This document shows, piece by piece, positions 45,068 through 54,208 of a DNA stretch of 64,000 bases. Under the pieces are notes generated by a model. It was not told where the DNA came from. It ran no database searches and saw nothing but the letters and a program-made list of their open reading frames with translations. Each line of letters begins with the position of its first letter. Position 1 is the first letter of the stretch. Both the position numbers and the translations under genes were made by a program. The stretch comes from JALHST01 sp038316335. GTDB lineage: Bacteria > Bacteroidota > Bacteroidia > Flavobacteriales > Flavobacteriaceae. The stretch spans positions 1 through 64,000 of the forward strand of contig JBBQAM010000010.1 in the NCBI GenBank assembly GCA_038316335.1, written 5' to 3'.

Positions 45068-46064
45068 TACGCTACTTTCTGACGGGGATTTTCCGGAAGT
45101 GACGGGTCAACGTCGGTTGATTACGACCCATATTTCATGGGTAATCGTATGTGACCACTTTGTGTATAAGATCAAAAAGGCGATCAAGTATTCATTTCTT
45201 GATTTTTCGACATTGAAACTGAGAAAGTTCTTTTGTGAACGCGAATTCGAATTGAACAAACGACTTACTCAGGGCATCTACCTTGAGGTGCTGCCGATCT
45301 TTACATTGAGAGGACAACTACAAATCGGCGGAAAAGAAGGAACGATTTTGGACTATACCTTAAAGATGCATAAAATGGATCCTGAAAAGCGGATGGATCT
45401 GCTCATAATGCAGCATAAGGTACAATTGATTGATATTGATGCTTTGGTCGAATGCCTAGCCGATTTTCATAAGAGGACAACCATCATCCATACGAAGGAT
45501 GTCCTCGAAATCAAAGATAAGTTCTCGGACCTGGCTTCCGAAAAGGAATATCTGTTGAAGGAGCTAGGACATGGGAGTTGTTCGATTATTGATAAGGCGA
45601 TAGCTGTTTCAGACACCTTTCTTTACAAAAATGAGGCGTTACTAAATGACCGACTAAAGTCAGGGTTTTATAGGGATGGCCATGGCGATTTGCATACCCG
45701 TAATATTTTTTTGTTGCCTGAGCCACAACTGTTTGATTGTATTGAATTCAATGATGAATATCGACAGATCGATGTTTTGAACGAGGTCGCTTTTCTATGT
45801 ATGGATCTTGATGCACTTGATAATCTTGAATTTTCCGTAAGGATCATAGGGCACTATAATAAACTATTCCCTACAATGCGAACGCCAGAGGAGCATAAGT
45901 TATTTGTTTATTATAAATGTTACCGTGCAAACATTCGGGCCAAGGTGAATAGTCTACGGGCAAAAAGTGCATTGAATATCGCTGAAAAAAAGAATGCCCT
46001 AGTCGAAGTTCAAAAATATTTAAACATGATCGATACATATCTAATATTGCTGGAAACGTACTAG
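45048..46064 (+). CDS. COG2187-type aminoglycoside-phosphotransferase-like protein
   Basis: 338 residues. N-terminal lobe: THISWVIVCDHFVYKIKKAIKYSFLDFSTL, with the ATP-binding Lys of a kinase-like fold. Catalytic loop: YRDGHGDLHTRNIFLL with Asp in HGDLH; then FDCIEFNDEYRQIDVLNEVAFLCMDLD with the metal-binding Asp/Glu. This is the COG2187 family, whose function is unknown. It is the second half of the split pair with the P-loop kinase gene that overlaps it. In mycobacteria a fused relative is a DosR regulon member. Confidence 0.82.
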   Translation: MTQEQIDTLLSDGDFPEVTGQRRLITTHISWVIVCDHFVYKIKKAIKYSFLDFSTLKLRKFFCEREFELNKRLTQGIYLEVLPIFTLRGQLQIGGKEGTILDYTLKMHKMDPEKRMDLLIMQHKVQLIDIDALVECLADFHKRTTIIHTKDVLEIKDKFSDLASEKEYLLKELGHGSCSIIDKAIAVSDTFLYKNEALLNDRLKSGFYRDGHGDLHTRNIFLLPEPQLFDCIEFNDEYRQIDVLNEVAFLCMDLDALDNLEFSVRIIGHYNKLFPTMRTPEEHKLFVYYKCYRANIRAKVNSLRAKSALNIAEKKNALVEVQKYLNMIDTYLILLETY

Positions 46065-46110
46065 TTTTTATCAGAGGGTATGACATTGATTACAAATTCA
46101 TTAAACGTAC

Positions 46111-47070
46111 ATGAGGCATTCAATTAGAACGAATGAAGTTTGGCCGATGCTCGCCATGATGCTAGCAGTACTTTCACAGATGCTGCTACTAATGGTATTT
46201 AAGAACGTGATTTTAGTAAGTATCGCGAATGTGCTGCTGCTTGTGTTTGGGATACTTTGGTATGCAAGCGTGCATTTTGAAAACACCTTTAAAAAAGACC
46301 TGCTTATTGCGAGTGCGAATTGCACGTCTTCTAATGAACTAATCATCGAGAAGGACTTGGCCTCCTTGCCTTTGGTAGTGCAAAAGTATTTGCGCTACGT
46401 AGGGGTTTTAGGTACGCCGAAAATTCAGAATATGAAGATTACGTTTGAAGGTCAGATGCGGGAGAAAGGCAAGGATTGGTTTGGATTTACTTCCGAACAA
46501 TACAATTTTTTTGGTGCGCCAACCCGTCTTTTTTTTATGAAGGCAAAAATTCGGGGCTTTCCTGTTTCGGGCTATCATGCCTATAGAAAAGAGGGGGCCA
46601 GTATGCTGATAAAACTTCTATCCCTATTTCCCGTGGTCACCCTGCGGGGAGGCGAATTATTTCGTACTGAGACGGTTACTTTTTTTAACGACCTGTGTCT
46701 TTTTGCTCCTGCAGCCCTTATCGATGAACGAATACAATGGAAAGAAATCGATACGCGTTCGGCTATGGCCACGTACACCACTAATAACATCCGAATTTCA
46801 GCAATTTTATATTTTAACGAGATGGGACAACTTATAAATTTTATTTCGAACGATCGTAGTGCGGTTTCGGAAATGAAAACATATCCTTTTTCTACTCCTG
46901 CTAAAAACTATCAGAACATCAACGGTTACAAGCTAGCTTCATATGGCGAAGCGATCTGGCATTATCCCGAAGGGGAATTTGTCTATGGCAAATTTCAGGT
47001 GAAAAATATCGAATACAATGTTTCGAATGTAACCCAAAGATTAAAAAATCGAGTCAGTAAGGATATTTGA
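46111..47070 (+). CDS. Membrane-anchored DUF6544-like protein
   Basis: 319 residues. Two N-terminal hydrophobic segments (about 12-31 and 35-50) are followed by a beta-rich domain with LASLPLVVQKYLRYVGVLGTPKIQNMKITFEGQM, KAKIRGFPVSGYHAYRKEGASMLIKLLSLFPVV and AALIDERIQWKEIDTRSAMATYTTNN. This order matches the DUF6544 group of bacterial proteins, whose function is unknown. It lies 46 bp after the COG2187 gene on the same strand and may be co-transcribed. Confidence 0.65.
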   Translation: MRHSIRTNEVWPMLAMMLAVLSQMLLLMVFKNVILVSIANVLLLVFGILWYASVHFENTFKKDLLIASANCTSSNELIIEKDLASLPLVVQKYLRYVGVLGTPKIQNMKITFEGQMREKGKDWFGFTSEQYNFFGAPTRLFFMKAKIRGFPVSGYHAYRKEGASMLIKLLSLFPVVTLRGGELFRTETVTFFNDLCLFAPAALIDERIQWKEIDTRSAMATYTTNNIRISAILYFNEMGQLINFISNDRSAVSEMKTYPFSTPAKNYQNINGYKLASYGEAIWHYPEGEFVYGKFQVKNIEYNVSNVTQRLKNRVSKDI

Positions 47071-47217
47071 CTGGCAAAATAACAAAAATACATTTTGGTA
47101 ATACGGAATCAATTCATAGCCAGTCTTTAATAGAACACATGCGGCTTGGTCGCCACAAGTGGATAATCCCAAGCAATCGTAAATTGCGAAAACTGTAAAG
47201 ATTTGAACCCCCTTGAT

Positions 47218-47556
47218 ATGGAAAAACGAAAATTAGTAGGAATCAAAATCGTCCATACCATCATATGGCTTTTCTTCAATGTAGTGATCTTCTATCTGTT
47301 ATACGCGGTAATTACGAATAGGATCGATTGGCGGGTATGGGGTTGTATCGGTTTGGTAGTCATCGAAGGGTTGGTGTTGGCCGCCTTTAATATGTTTTGC
47401 CCTTTGACACTTATGGCGCGGAAATATTCAGATTCCACGAAAGATAATTTTGATATTTATCTACCGAATTGGTTGGCCAAATACAATAAGTTGATTTATA
47501 CTTCCCTATTTGGTATTGCCATCATGATTCTTGTTCTGCGAGTCGTTTTAAGATAA
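47218..47556 (+). CDS. Small three-helix membrane protein of unknown function
   Basis: 112 residues from the ATG at 47218; a possible start at 47203 would add five. Three hydrophobic segments (about 10-33, 44-65 and 90-108) flank a central NMFCPLTLMARKYSDSTKDNFDIYLPNWLA loop. I do not recognise the family with confidence. No box is close upstream; it may be transcribed with the upstream genes. Confidence 0.6.
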   Translation: MEKRKLVGIKIVHTIIWLFFNVVIFYLLYAVITNRIDWRVWGCIGLVVIEGLVLAAFNMFCPLTLMARKYSDSTKDNFDIYLPNWLAKYNKLIYTSLFGIAIMILVLRVVLR

Positions 47557-47735
47557 AAGTACTATCTGCAATCTTGTCTTGTGATTCTCAATTCAAAAGG
47601 AAAAGATCTAATCAGACATGATTAATTGAGTTTATCGGCATTTCCCTTATAGCATAAGTATCCATTTAACATGTGCCAGTTCGGCACCTATCAACTCGCG
47701 GATATCATGACCTAAGACATTTTGCCACTGCAAAC

Positions 47736-47747
47736 TGATAATTATCA
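47736..47747. promoter_or_regulatory. FNR/FixK-like box TGAT-AATT-ATCA
   Basis: Perfect TGAT-N4-ATCA with a symmetrical AATT centre, centred about 84 bp upstream of the ATG at 47826 of the AI-2E-family permease gene. Confidence 0.65.
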
Positions 47748-47825
47748 TAATCTCTTTATGAGCACTTTGCTACATTTAAATTACGCCTTAAAAGACAGAA
47801 AAAGCGATATGAAATTAGATGAACG

Positions 47826-48988
47826 ATGAAAAAATATACCATAAACCTGCCGAACGTTTTTTATTTTTTTAGTGTACTCGTATTGATCATGTGGATTTTG
47901 GTAGCTGCCAAGGTCATTCTTATCCCTGTATTCTTTAGTTTTTTTTTGCCTTGATGTTAAAGCCCATAGTTTCGTTTTTTGAGGTCAGACTTCACAATAG
48001 AACCCTATCGATCTTAGCAGCGTTCTTGATTGCAGTGGTTCCTTTCTTCGCCACTATTTTATTTTTTTTTAATCAGTCCCGTATTTTATTTAGCGACTTG
48101 CCGTCGGTAAATGAAAAGGTAAATAATTTTGCAGTTCAGTTCATGGATTGGCTCAATCTACAATTTCAACTCGACCCAGAGGCGTCCTCCCGATGGGTTT
48201 CGAAAAATGTAACAGCCGTCTTGGATCTTCCTCTTGGCCTGCTTCAGGAAGGTGTTCATTCGGGCACTACCATTATGATATATGCGATTATGGTAATCTT
48301 GATTACCTATTTCCTGCTATTATACCGTTCCGCCTTCAAAAATTATTTCCTTTCCCAAATACATCCAGACTCAAGAAAAATACTGGCAGAACTTTTTGAC
48401 CAAATTCAAAAGCTTGCCAAGCGTTATTTGATCGGACAAGTATTGGTAATTATCATTCTTGGATTTTTAATAGGATCGGGGCTGTGGTTAATTGGCGTAC
48501 CGTATGCCTATTTTTGGGGATTTTTGGCGGGATTTCTTGAAATAATACCCTATGTAGGCACCACCATTGGTGTTATATTGCCCTTTACATATATGTTGAT
48601 GGTATCCGATACCATGTGGCAACCCTGGGCGGTCATCGGGTTATATATAGTGGTGCAACAAATAGAAGGTAATTTAATTACTCCGAACATTATGGGTCCC
48701 AGTATCAGGATAAACCCTTTATTTATTATAATCGGACTTTTTTTAGGGGGATTTCTTTGGGGTGTCTCGGGAATGATATTGGCCTTGCCCATGTTGGCAA
48801 TCTCAAAGGAGGTCTTTAGAACGTTCTACATATTAGAGCCTATTAGCTATCTTATGGAAGATGGCTTATCACGGAAGGACCATATTTTTCTTGAAAGGTT
48901 CGATAACTTTAAATACCGTTTTTCAAGCCTTTTTTTTGAAAATAAAGTGAAAGAAGAAAAAGACGAAGAAAAAGAAGAAGCTATTTAA
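47826..48988 (+). CDS. AI-2E/PerM-family membrane transporter, frame broken at a T9 run
   Basis: From the ATG at 47826 the frame encodes a first membrane segment (FYFFSVLVLIMWILVAAKVILIPVFFSFF) and stops at 47955 just after nine T (47939-47947). One extra T would join it to the main frame beginning ALMLKPIVSFFEVRLHNRT. That frame runs to 48988 and gives the complete family: GQVLVIIILGFLIGSGLWLIG, GFLEIIPYVGTTIGVILPF, VQQIEGNLITPNIMG and INPLFIIIGLFLGG. Full length would be about 387 residues, typical of the family. Start inside the main frame (47954) would lose the first helix. Either a sequence error or real slippage. Substrate unknown. Confidence 0.75.
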
Positions 48989-49213
48989 AACCGATTTCTC
49001 GGGGATGACCATGCCTTGGGCTCATGGGATCAAAATATGGTACAAACTAGCGGCGTAAAACTTTCTGTCAGGGCACAGGGGAATGAAGTTCAATCTGTGT
49101 ACAACACTTCGGGGGTTTAAAAACAATTTTCAAATCAGGTAACTGAATAAACGGGATAGGTGAAAAAGTTTCGCTTTTTTATTTTTGGTAATTCCCTTTG
49201 CCCATTGGCTAGG

Positions 49214-50200
49214 CTATTGATTTGTATTGTCGGCTTTTTTATTTTGTTTCTCTAATTTTCTAAAATAGCCCCGAAACAGAAAATTATGTTTTAAGGCTTC
49301 CATATCTTCGTTGAATCTTCCCACGCCTTGTTCTACGTTTTGCATCGTACGTTTCAATTGGTTCACCATAGTGGTATCGTTTGCAAGATAGTTTATGGCG
49401 CCTTTTCCATTTTTAACACGTGCAACGACCGAGCTTAAATCATCGGTCATTTTTTCAATAGCGCTTCCAGATTTTTCCAAATTTGCGATGACGCTGCGCA
49501 TATTTCCGGCGGAAATCGTATCCGACAATAATACCCCTGCGACACTTTGGTCAAAATTGATGTCCTTTACCATACGGTGTATCTGGAGCATTGTTGATTT
49601 GGTGCTTTGACTGGCCTCTTTGAGATTGATCAAGGTATACTGCAGTTCGTTTCCCATCACCGTGTCGTTCAACAAGCGGCCTAAAGTACCTTCGCCCTTG
49701 TTCAAGGAGCCGGTAACTTTCAATAAATCTTTCACTAGCAGGGCTAAATTATCATTGGTCATACCCAAGGTGTTCAACATATCGGCGGTAGCTATTCTGC
49801 TGTATGACTGAATTTCATCTCCCGTCTTTACGTAGGGGGCGTTCCCATCCCCTGGAACGATATTTACGATCATGCTACCTACCAGACCGTCAGATCCTAT
49901 AGTGGCAATTGCATTGGTCCTGATATGATTTTGCATTTTTTTTTCGATCAGCATGGCTACCTGAATGGTCGTGTCATTTACCATCTCGATGTCCTTTACG
50001 GTACCAATGCTGATTCCGGCATAACGCACATTGTTCGCTTTTTGCAAACCGCTTACGTTCTTGAAGACCGCATTTATCGTTACGGTATTTCCGAACATAT
50101 TTTGTCGGCTGCCAATAAGATACAGCGCGATTACCAGTAAAATGGTGCCAAGAATCACAAAAATCCCTAATCTTATTTTTTCCGAAGTCGTCTTTTCCAT
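49214..50200 (-). CDS. mlaD: MlaD/MCE-domain lipid transport protein
   Basis: 328 residues. One N-terminal membrane helix (IRLGIFVILGTILLVIALYLIG) precedes the MCE domain (TVTINAVFKNVSGLQKANNVRYAGISIGTVKDIEM, about 38-120). After it comes a long helical region (about 150-310) that may form the tunnel-like extension of MCE proteins. It binds lipids in the periplasm and works with the permease and ATPase encoded upstream (50 bp gap to mlaF). Role: phospholipid trafficking between the membranes to keep the outer membrane asymmetric. Confidence 0.9.
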   Translation of the reverse strand: MEKTTSEKIRLGIFVILGTILLVIALYLIGSRQNMFGNTVTINAVFKNVSGLQKANNVRYAGISIGTVKDIEMVNDTTIQVAMLIEKKMQNHIRTNAIATIGSDGLVGSMIVNIVPGDGNAPYVKTGDEIQSYSRIATADMLNTLGMTNDNLALLVKDLLKVTGSLNKGEGTLGRLLNDTVMGNELQYTLINLKEASQSTKSTMLQIHRMVKDINFDQSVAGVLLSDTISAGNMRSVIANLEKSGSAIEKMTDDLSSVVARVKNGKGAINYLANDTTMVNQLKRTMQNVEQGVGRFNEDMEALKHNFLFRGYFRKLEKQNKKADNTNQ

Positions 50201-50249
50201 ACTACATAAATTACAAATTCTTGGTTATGCATTTTCTCGCCAATGGGCA

Positions 50250-51035
50250 TTATTTTTTAAAAAAGGCCTCTACCTGGGGATCTGTTGACTTTATCAATTC
50301 TTCATAGGTTCCTTCTGCATAATTGATGCCATCTACTAATAGGATCATGCGCTCCGATATGACCCTTGCACAGTCGACATCATGAGTAATTATTAAGGCA
50401 GAGGTCCCGTATTTTTTCTGGATACTCCGCATTAATTCGATTATTTCCTTGGAGGTAATCGGGTCCAGGCCACTTGTGGGCTCATCATACAATATTATCT
50501 TCGGACGAAGAATCAACGTTCTTGCCAAGGCTACCCGCCGCTTCATGCCTCCCGAAAGCTCCTCGGGCATTAGATTCAAAGTATGGGCAAGGCCAACACT
50601 TTCCAAGGCCTCCATAACCAAAGGGGTGGTATCAACAATGTTGCCCAATTTCTCTTTGTGTCTTCTCATGGGGAATTCAAGGTTCTCCCGAACGGTCATT
50701 GAATCATATAGTGCACTCCCTTGGAACAAAAATCCGATATCGGAACGAAGAATATCCAAGGTTTCTCGATCCAAGGTTTTTATTTCTTTTCCCATGACCG
50801 AAATATAGCCGCTGTCAGGTTGCATAAGTCCGACCAGACATTGTATCATGACCGATTTCCCAGAGCCCGATTTCCCCATCACCACTAAATTTTCACCTTG
50901 GTACAATTTTAAATTAAACCCATTGAGTACAAGATTGTCGCCAAATGATTTGTAAACATTACGAATGTCTATAATGACTTTTCTGTGCTCGTCGGTTTTA
51001 GGTTGCTTTGGTATGTCGATTGCCTGCGATTTCAT
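50250..51035 (-). CDS. mlaF: MlaF-type ABC transporter ATPase
   Basis: 261 residues. Walker A GKSGSGKS, Q-loop, signature LSGGMKRRVALAR and Walker B ILYDEPTSGLDP are complete, and the THDVDCA H-loop follows. The GGMKRR signature is characteristic of the MCE-associated ATPases. It begins 4 bp inside the mlaE gene (ATGA overlap at 51032-51035) and precedes mlaD by 50 bp, so the three form an operon. Confidence 0.94.
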   Translation of the reverse strand: MKSQAIDIPKQPKTDEHRKVIIDIRNVYKSFGDNLVLNGFNLKLYQGENLVVMGKSGSGKSVMIQCLVGLMQPDSGYISVMGKEIKTLDRETLDILRSDIGFLFQGSALYDSMTVRENLEFPMRRHKEKLGNIVDTTPLVMEALESVGLAHTLNLMPEELSGGMKRRVALARTLILRPKIILYDEPTSGLDPITSKEIIELMRSIQKKYGTSALIITHDVDCARVISERMILLVDGINYAEGTYEELIKSTDPQVEAFFKK

Positions 51036-51811
51036 AACTCGAAAAAAATATCAGAAATGAATACGGCGATAAAATCGACCACGAATAAAAGCATCGAGGT
51101 AAAAACAACGGCCGTATTCGCCGCCAGACCTACACCCGCGGTTCCTTTTTTGCAATAATAGCCTTTAAAACAACCAACCAGACCTATTACAAAACCAAAA
51201 AAGAAGGTCTTTATCGTGGCAGGGATAAGGTCGCCAAATTCCAAGGAATCGAATACCTTATTAAAATAGAGTTGAAAAGAAACATCGCCCTTAAAATATT
51301 CAACAAGTGCTGATCCATAAAGACCAACGGCATCCCCCAATATAACCAAGATAGGTAGCATAAGTGTAGTGGCAAGGATCCGAGTGACAACCAAGTATTT
51401 GAACGGATTGGTGCCCGACACCTCCATAGCATCGATTTGCTCGGTCACCCTCATAGAGCCTAATTCGGCACCAATACCAGAAGCGATACGTCCCGCACAG
51501 ACCAAGGCCGTTATGACCGGTCCCAGTTCTCGAACAATCGATATTCCTACCATTCGTGGCATCCAGGATACGGCGCCGAATTGTGCCATCGTAGGACGCG
51601 ATTGAAGTGTGACTACTAGTCCGATTATAAAACCCGTAACCACCACCAGGACCAAGGAACGATTTCCCATCTGATAACATTGTCGTATAAATTCCTTAAA
51701 CTCAAACGGTCGTTTAAATACTTCATTGAAAAAACGTCTCGCAAAAAAGGAAAGTTCCCCAATTTCCTTAAAAAACCCCGCAATATTTTTTGTGGTATTC
51801 GATTGTGCCAT
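51032..51811 (-). CDS. mlaE: MlaE-type ABC transporter permease
   Basis: 259 residues with five to six membrane helices. Family landmarks: GIVRELGPVITALVCAGRIASGIGAELGSMRVTEQIDAMEVSGTNPFKYLVVTRI-like sequence in the middle and GLVGCFKGYYCKKGTAGVGLAANTAVV in the last third. It forms the inner-membrane channel of the phospholipid transport system. First gene of the mlaEFD operon. A box at 51872 is centred about 66 bp upstream. Confidence 0.94.
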   Translation of the reverse strand: MAQSNTTKNIAGFFKEIGELSFFARRFFNEVFKRPFEFKEFIRQCYQMGNRSLVLVVVTGFIIGLVVTLQSRPTMAQFGAVSWMPRMVGISIVRELGPVITALVCAGRIASGIGAELGSMRVTEQIDAMEVSGTNPFKYLVVTRILATTLMLPILVILGDAVGLYGSALVEYFKGDVSFQLYFNKVFDSLEFGDLIPATIKTFFFGFVIGLVGCFKGYYCKKGTAGVGLAANTAVVFTSMLLFVVDFIAVFISDIFFEL

Positions 51812-51871
51812 GCCTGAACAATGCTGAATGCTTGTAAGGTTAAATGTATTAATCTTCTACCTCCAAATAAA

Positions 51872-51883
51872 TGATAAGGGTCA
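51872..51883. promoter_or_regulatory. FNR/FixK-like box TGAT-AAGG-GTCA
   Basis: TGAY-N4-RTCA match centred 66 bp upstream of mlaE (51811) and about 71 bp upstream of the small gene at 51949, so it could act on either side. Confidence 0.6.
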
Positions 51884-51948
51884 TATACCAATGAATCGGT
51901 ATTATTCCCCGTCAACTGATTTTCCTCATTGTTAATAAGGGTGATGCT

Positions 51949-52218
51949 ATGTACTTTTGTGCGACCTTACAGCATACTATGAAAACCACGCTTGAACTTC
52001 AACGAACAACACTTAAATTAAATAAAAGAGCCATAATTGGGCAATTGAGCACCATGGATGCTATATGGAATATTGAAGTGGATACCCATAAATATTGCGT
52101 CTCCTTTGAATATATGACCCGGGTGGATCTTGAATCGGTTCGAAGGGAAATTCAATTATTGGGTTATTTGGTTATAAATGATACACATCATTTTGATAGC
52201 TCTGAAAACCAGAACTGA
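51949..52218 (+). CDS. Small protein, possible HMA-like fold without metal cysteines
   Basis: 89 residues from the ATG at 51949, where AAGGGTGA precedes it; an internal ATG at 51979 is also possible. The core (RAIIGQLSTMDAIWNIEVDTHKYCVSFEYMTRVDLESVRREIQLLGYLVIN) reads as the beta-alpha-beta-beta-alpha-beta pattern of heavy-metal-associated domains, but the CxxC is absent. The function is not known. The following gene starts 21 bp after the stop and is probably co-transcribed or has its own box inside the 3' end of this gene (52179). Confidence 0.6.
   Translation: MYFCATLQHTMKTTLELQRTTLKLNKRAIIGQLSTMDAIWNIEVDTHKYCVSFEYMTRVDLESVRREIQLLGYLVINDTHHFDSSENQN
52179..52190. promoter_or_regulatory. 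FNR/FixK-like box inside coding DNA, TGAT-ACAC-ATCA
   Basis: A TGAT-N4-ATCA palindrome in an AATGAT...ATCATT context inside the last codons of the small gene at 51949, where it encodes Asn-Asp-Thr-His-His. It is centred 55 bp before the L,D-transpeptidase start at 52240, the same spacing as other boxes, but coding constraint could explain it. Confidence 0.4.
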
Positions 52219-52239
52219 GACGGTCTCAACCTAGAAACC

Positions 52240-53187
52240 ATGAACAGACCAAGCCAAATCTTTTCGATAGCCCAAGTGATGGTGTGCATCATCTTTTCAG
52301 TGAAGCTTAGACCGCAGGTGATGCGCGTAGGAAATCTTGTCCAAAAAATCGAATCGAAACAGGTTCATACACCGCTTGTTCCCAACTACATTCATGTTGC
52401 CGATACGGTTCGTATTCGGGATTACTTTAACTATATTGATTCTCTTGTTGTAGCGTACGATTCATTGACCGATTATAGGCTTTCCGAGCATCTTTTGGTT
52501 CGTGCCAACCCATGGATAATCGATATTTTGGCCGCTACCGACTATTACCGCATGATGCAAAGGGATTCGTTCGTTTTCGATCAAAGACAAATGATAGTTT
52601 TGAGGCCGAGGGATTCACTCTTAGTGCCCAATAAGATGGTAGCAGGTAAATTATGGCAGGCGTTCGCCAAGACACAAATCGATGTGAATATACCCGAATT
52701 CAAATTACGGATCATCGAAAACTCGACGGTTCTTTATGTCTTTCCCGTGCGGGTCGGACAGAATCGAAAAAGATATTTAAAAATGGGCGATAGGATAACC
52801 GATTTGAGAACGATACGCGGTAAAGGGAAGGTCATTGATTATCAACGAAATCCCGATTTTTATAATCCGGTAGATGGGAAACGATTTTATTTGACAAAAA
52901 GGGATGATGAAAAAACGTCCTTGATGCCCCAAATACCATGGATCGAAACTGAAATTAATGATAAAAGATACGGGCAACTAATACATCCGACCACAAATCC
53001 CAAAACGCTTGGAAAAGCATCCTCCAATGGCTGCATTGGTGTCCAGGAAGCCGATGCATGGGTGATTTATTACTATGCACCCATCGGCACCATAGTGCAT
53101 ATTCGTTATGATTTGGAGGTTCCGGATTCCTACGGGAGGAAACAAATCTTAAAGGATATCTACGGTATAGGCAAATCGGTAGATTAA
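52240..53187 (+). CDS. L,D-transpeptidase (YkuD-fold) family protein
   Basis: 315 residues with an N-terminal hydrophobic stretch (SIAQVMVCIIFSV), so exported. The YkuD-type catalytic region holds His249 in YGQLIHPT and Cys265 in ASSNGCIGV, with the usual spacing. The canonical motif is S-x-G-C-I-R; here Gly replaces the common Arg, and Asn stands where His is frequent. The catalytic Cys and His remain, so activity is likely, but the variant is unusual. It should cross-link or edit peptidoglycan stem peptides in the periplasm. A possible box lies 55 bp upstream. Confidence 0.82.
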   Translation: MNRPSQIFSIAQVMVCIIFSVKLRPQVMRVGNLVQKIESKQVHTPLVPNYIHVADTVRIRDYFNYIDSLVVAYDSLTDYRLSEHLLVRANPWIIDILAATDYYRMMQRDSFVFDQRQMIVLRPRDSLLVPNKMVAGKLWQAFAKTQIDVNIPEFKLRIIENSTVLYVFPVRVGQNRKRYLKMGDRITDLRTIRGKGKVIDYQRNPDFYNPVDGKRFYLTKRDDEKTSLMPQIPWIETEINDKRYGQLIHPTTNPKTLGKASSNGCIGVQEADAWVIYYYAPIGTIVHIRYDLEVPDSYGRKQILKDIYGIGKSVD

Positions 53188-53295
53188 GAAATATTTCCTG
53201 GAATTTAGAACCGATTTTTTTACGGGGACATTGCTATTTTTTACGGTGATGTCAGGTAAATATTGACGCGATAAGCATTTAGAAACCAGGCAAAA

Positions 53296-53958
53296 TCATG
53301 GCAATGGTTTTACCATAATATCCTTATAGAATATGATACTTCCCGGATCGTGGCCTTGTAAGGCAAAGGTTCCTCCACCAAGGACCCGGAATACCCCGTC
53401 GCCTTCTCTTTTTGGGTGTTCTGGTTCGGTATAATCAACCACTACGATATCATTGATTTTAATAATGATTCTTTTGTCTACTACCTGAATGTATTCTGTA
53501 TACCATTCATTGTCAACTGCATAATTTTCAATGACATCCTGAATGCCGTACAGACTACCGGTGCGCCTCCAATCGGTGTGCGAATTATTGACTTGTACCT
53601 CATAGCCGTATTTTGGCCATCCGCCCTCCTGATATTTTGTATGGATATAAATTCCCGAATTTGCACCTGGTTTGGTCATTACCTGTGCCTTGAATTCAAA
53701 ATTTTTAAAGTCGTGATTTTCTATGGGCCCATCATAAAATAAATGCGCCGTCGGGCCTGCTACTTTGATCGTTCCATCTTCTACTGAAAAGGTGGCCGCA
53801 TTGTCCCCGACCTTCCAGCCATCCAAATTTTTTCCATTGAATAAGGATATCCATCCCGAATCTGAAGCACTTTCTGCCCCTTGTGCCTTTAAGGCAGGAG
53901 CGAAACCAAGAACAAAGACGAATACCACTATATATTTACATGTAAACTTCATAGTCAT
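53296..53958 (-). CDS. Secreted DUF1080 (3-keto-disaccharide hydrolase-like) protein
   Basis: 220 residues with a signal peptide of about 25 residues (ends LKAQG). The mature part matches DUF1080: GWISLFNGKNLDGWKVGDN, FKAQVMTKPGANSGIYIHTKYQEGGWPKYGYEVQVNNSH and the concanavalin-like strands GDGVFRVLGGGTFALQGHDPGSIIFYKDI. Family members hydrolyse or bind 3-keto-glycosides in related Bacteroidota, and often work with Gfo/Idh/MocA dehydrogenases such as the one at 61634. The substrate is not determined. Confidence 0.85.
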   Translation of the reverse strand: MTMKFTCKYIVVFVFVLGFAPALKAQGAESASDSGWISLFNGKNLDGWKVGDNAATFSVEDGTIKVAGPTAHLFYDGPIENHDFKNFEFKAQVMTKPGANSGIYIHTKYQEGGWPKYGYEVQVNNSHTDWRRTGSLYGIQDVIENYAVDNEWYTEYIQVVDKRIIIKINDIVVVDYTEPEHPKREGDGVFRVLGGGTFALQGHDPGSIIFYKDIMVKPLP

Positions 53959-54208
53959 TTCACTTAATGATTTATCTGTACAAAGTATGAAAAAATTATA
54001 ATAAATGCGGTAAACAATGCGCGGAATCGCGCAAAGGAAAAAATGAAAGGGACCATTTGGCGAATTGGAATTTTTTTAAAAATAGGGTAACCCTGAACCG
54101 ACCCTTGGAGTAATCCGTATTCTGTCAATTTTATAGCTATTGTAATTTAGTTTTTTTAATTTAAGACCTTCGATTTGGCCAATATTTAAAATCTTAAATA
54201 GAATAGTA

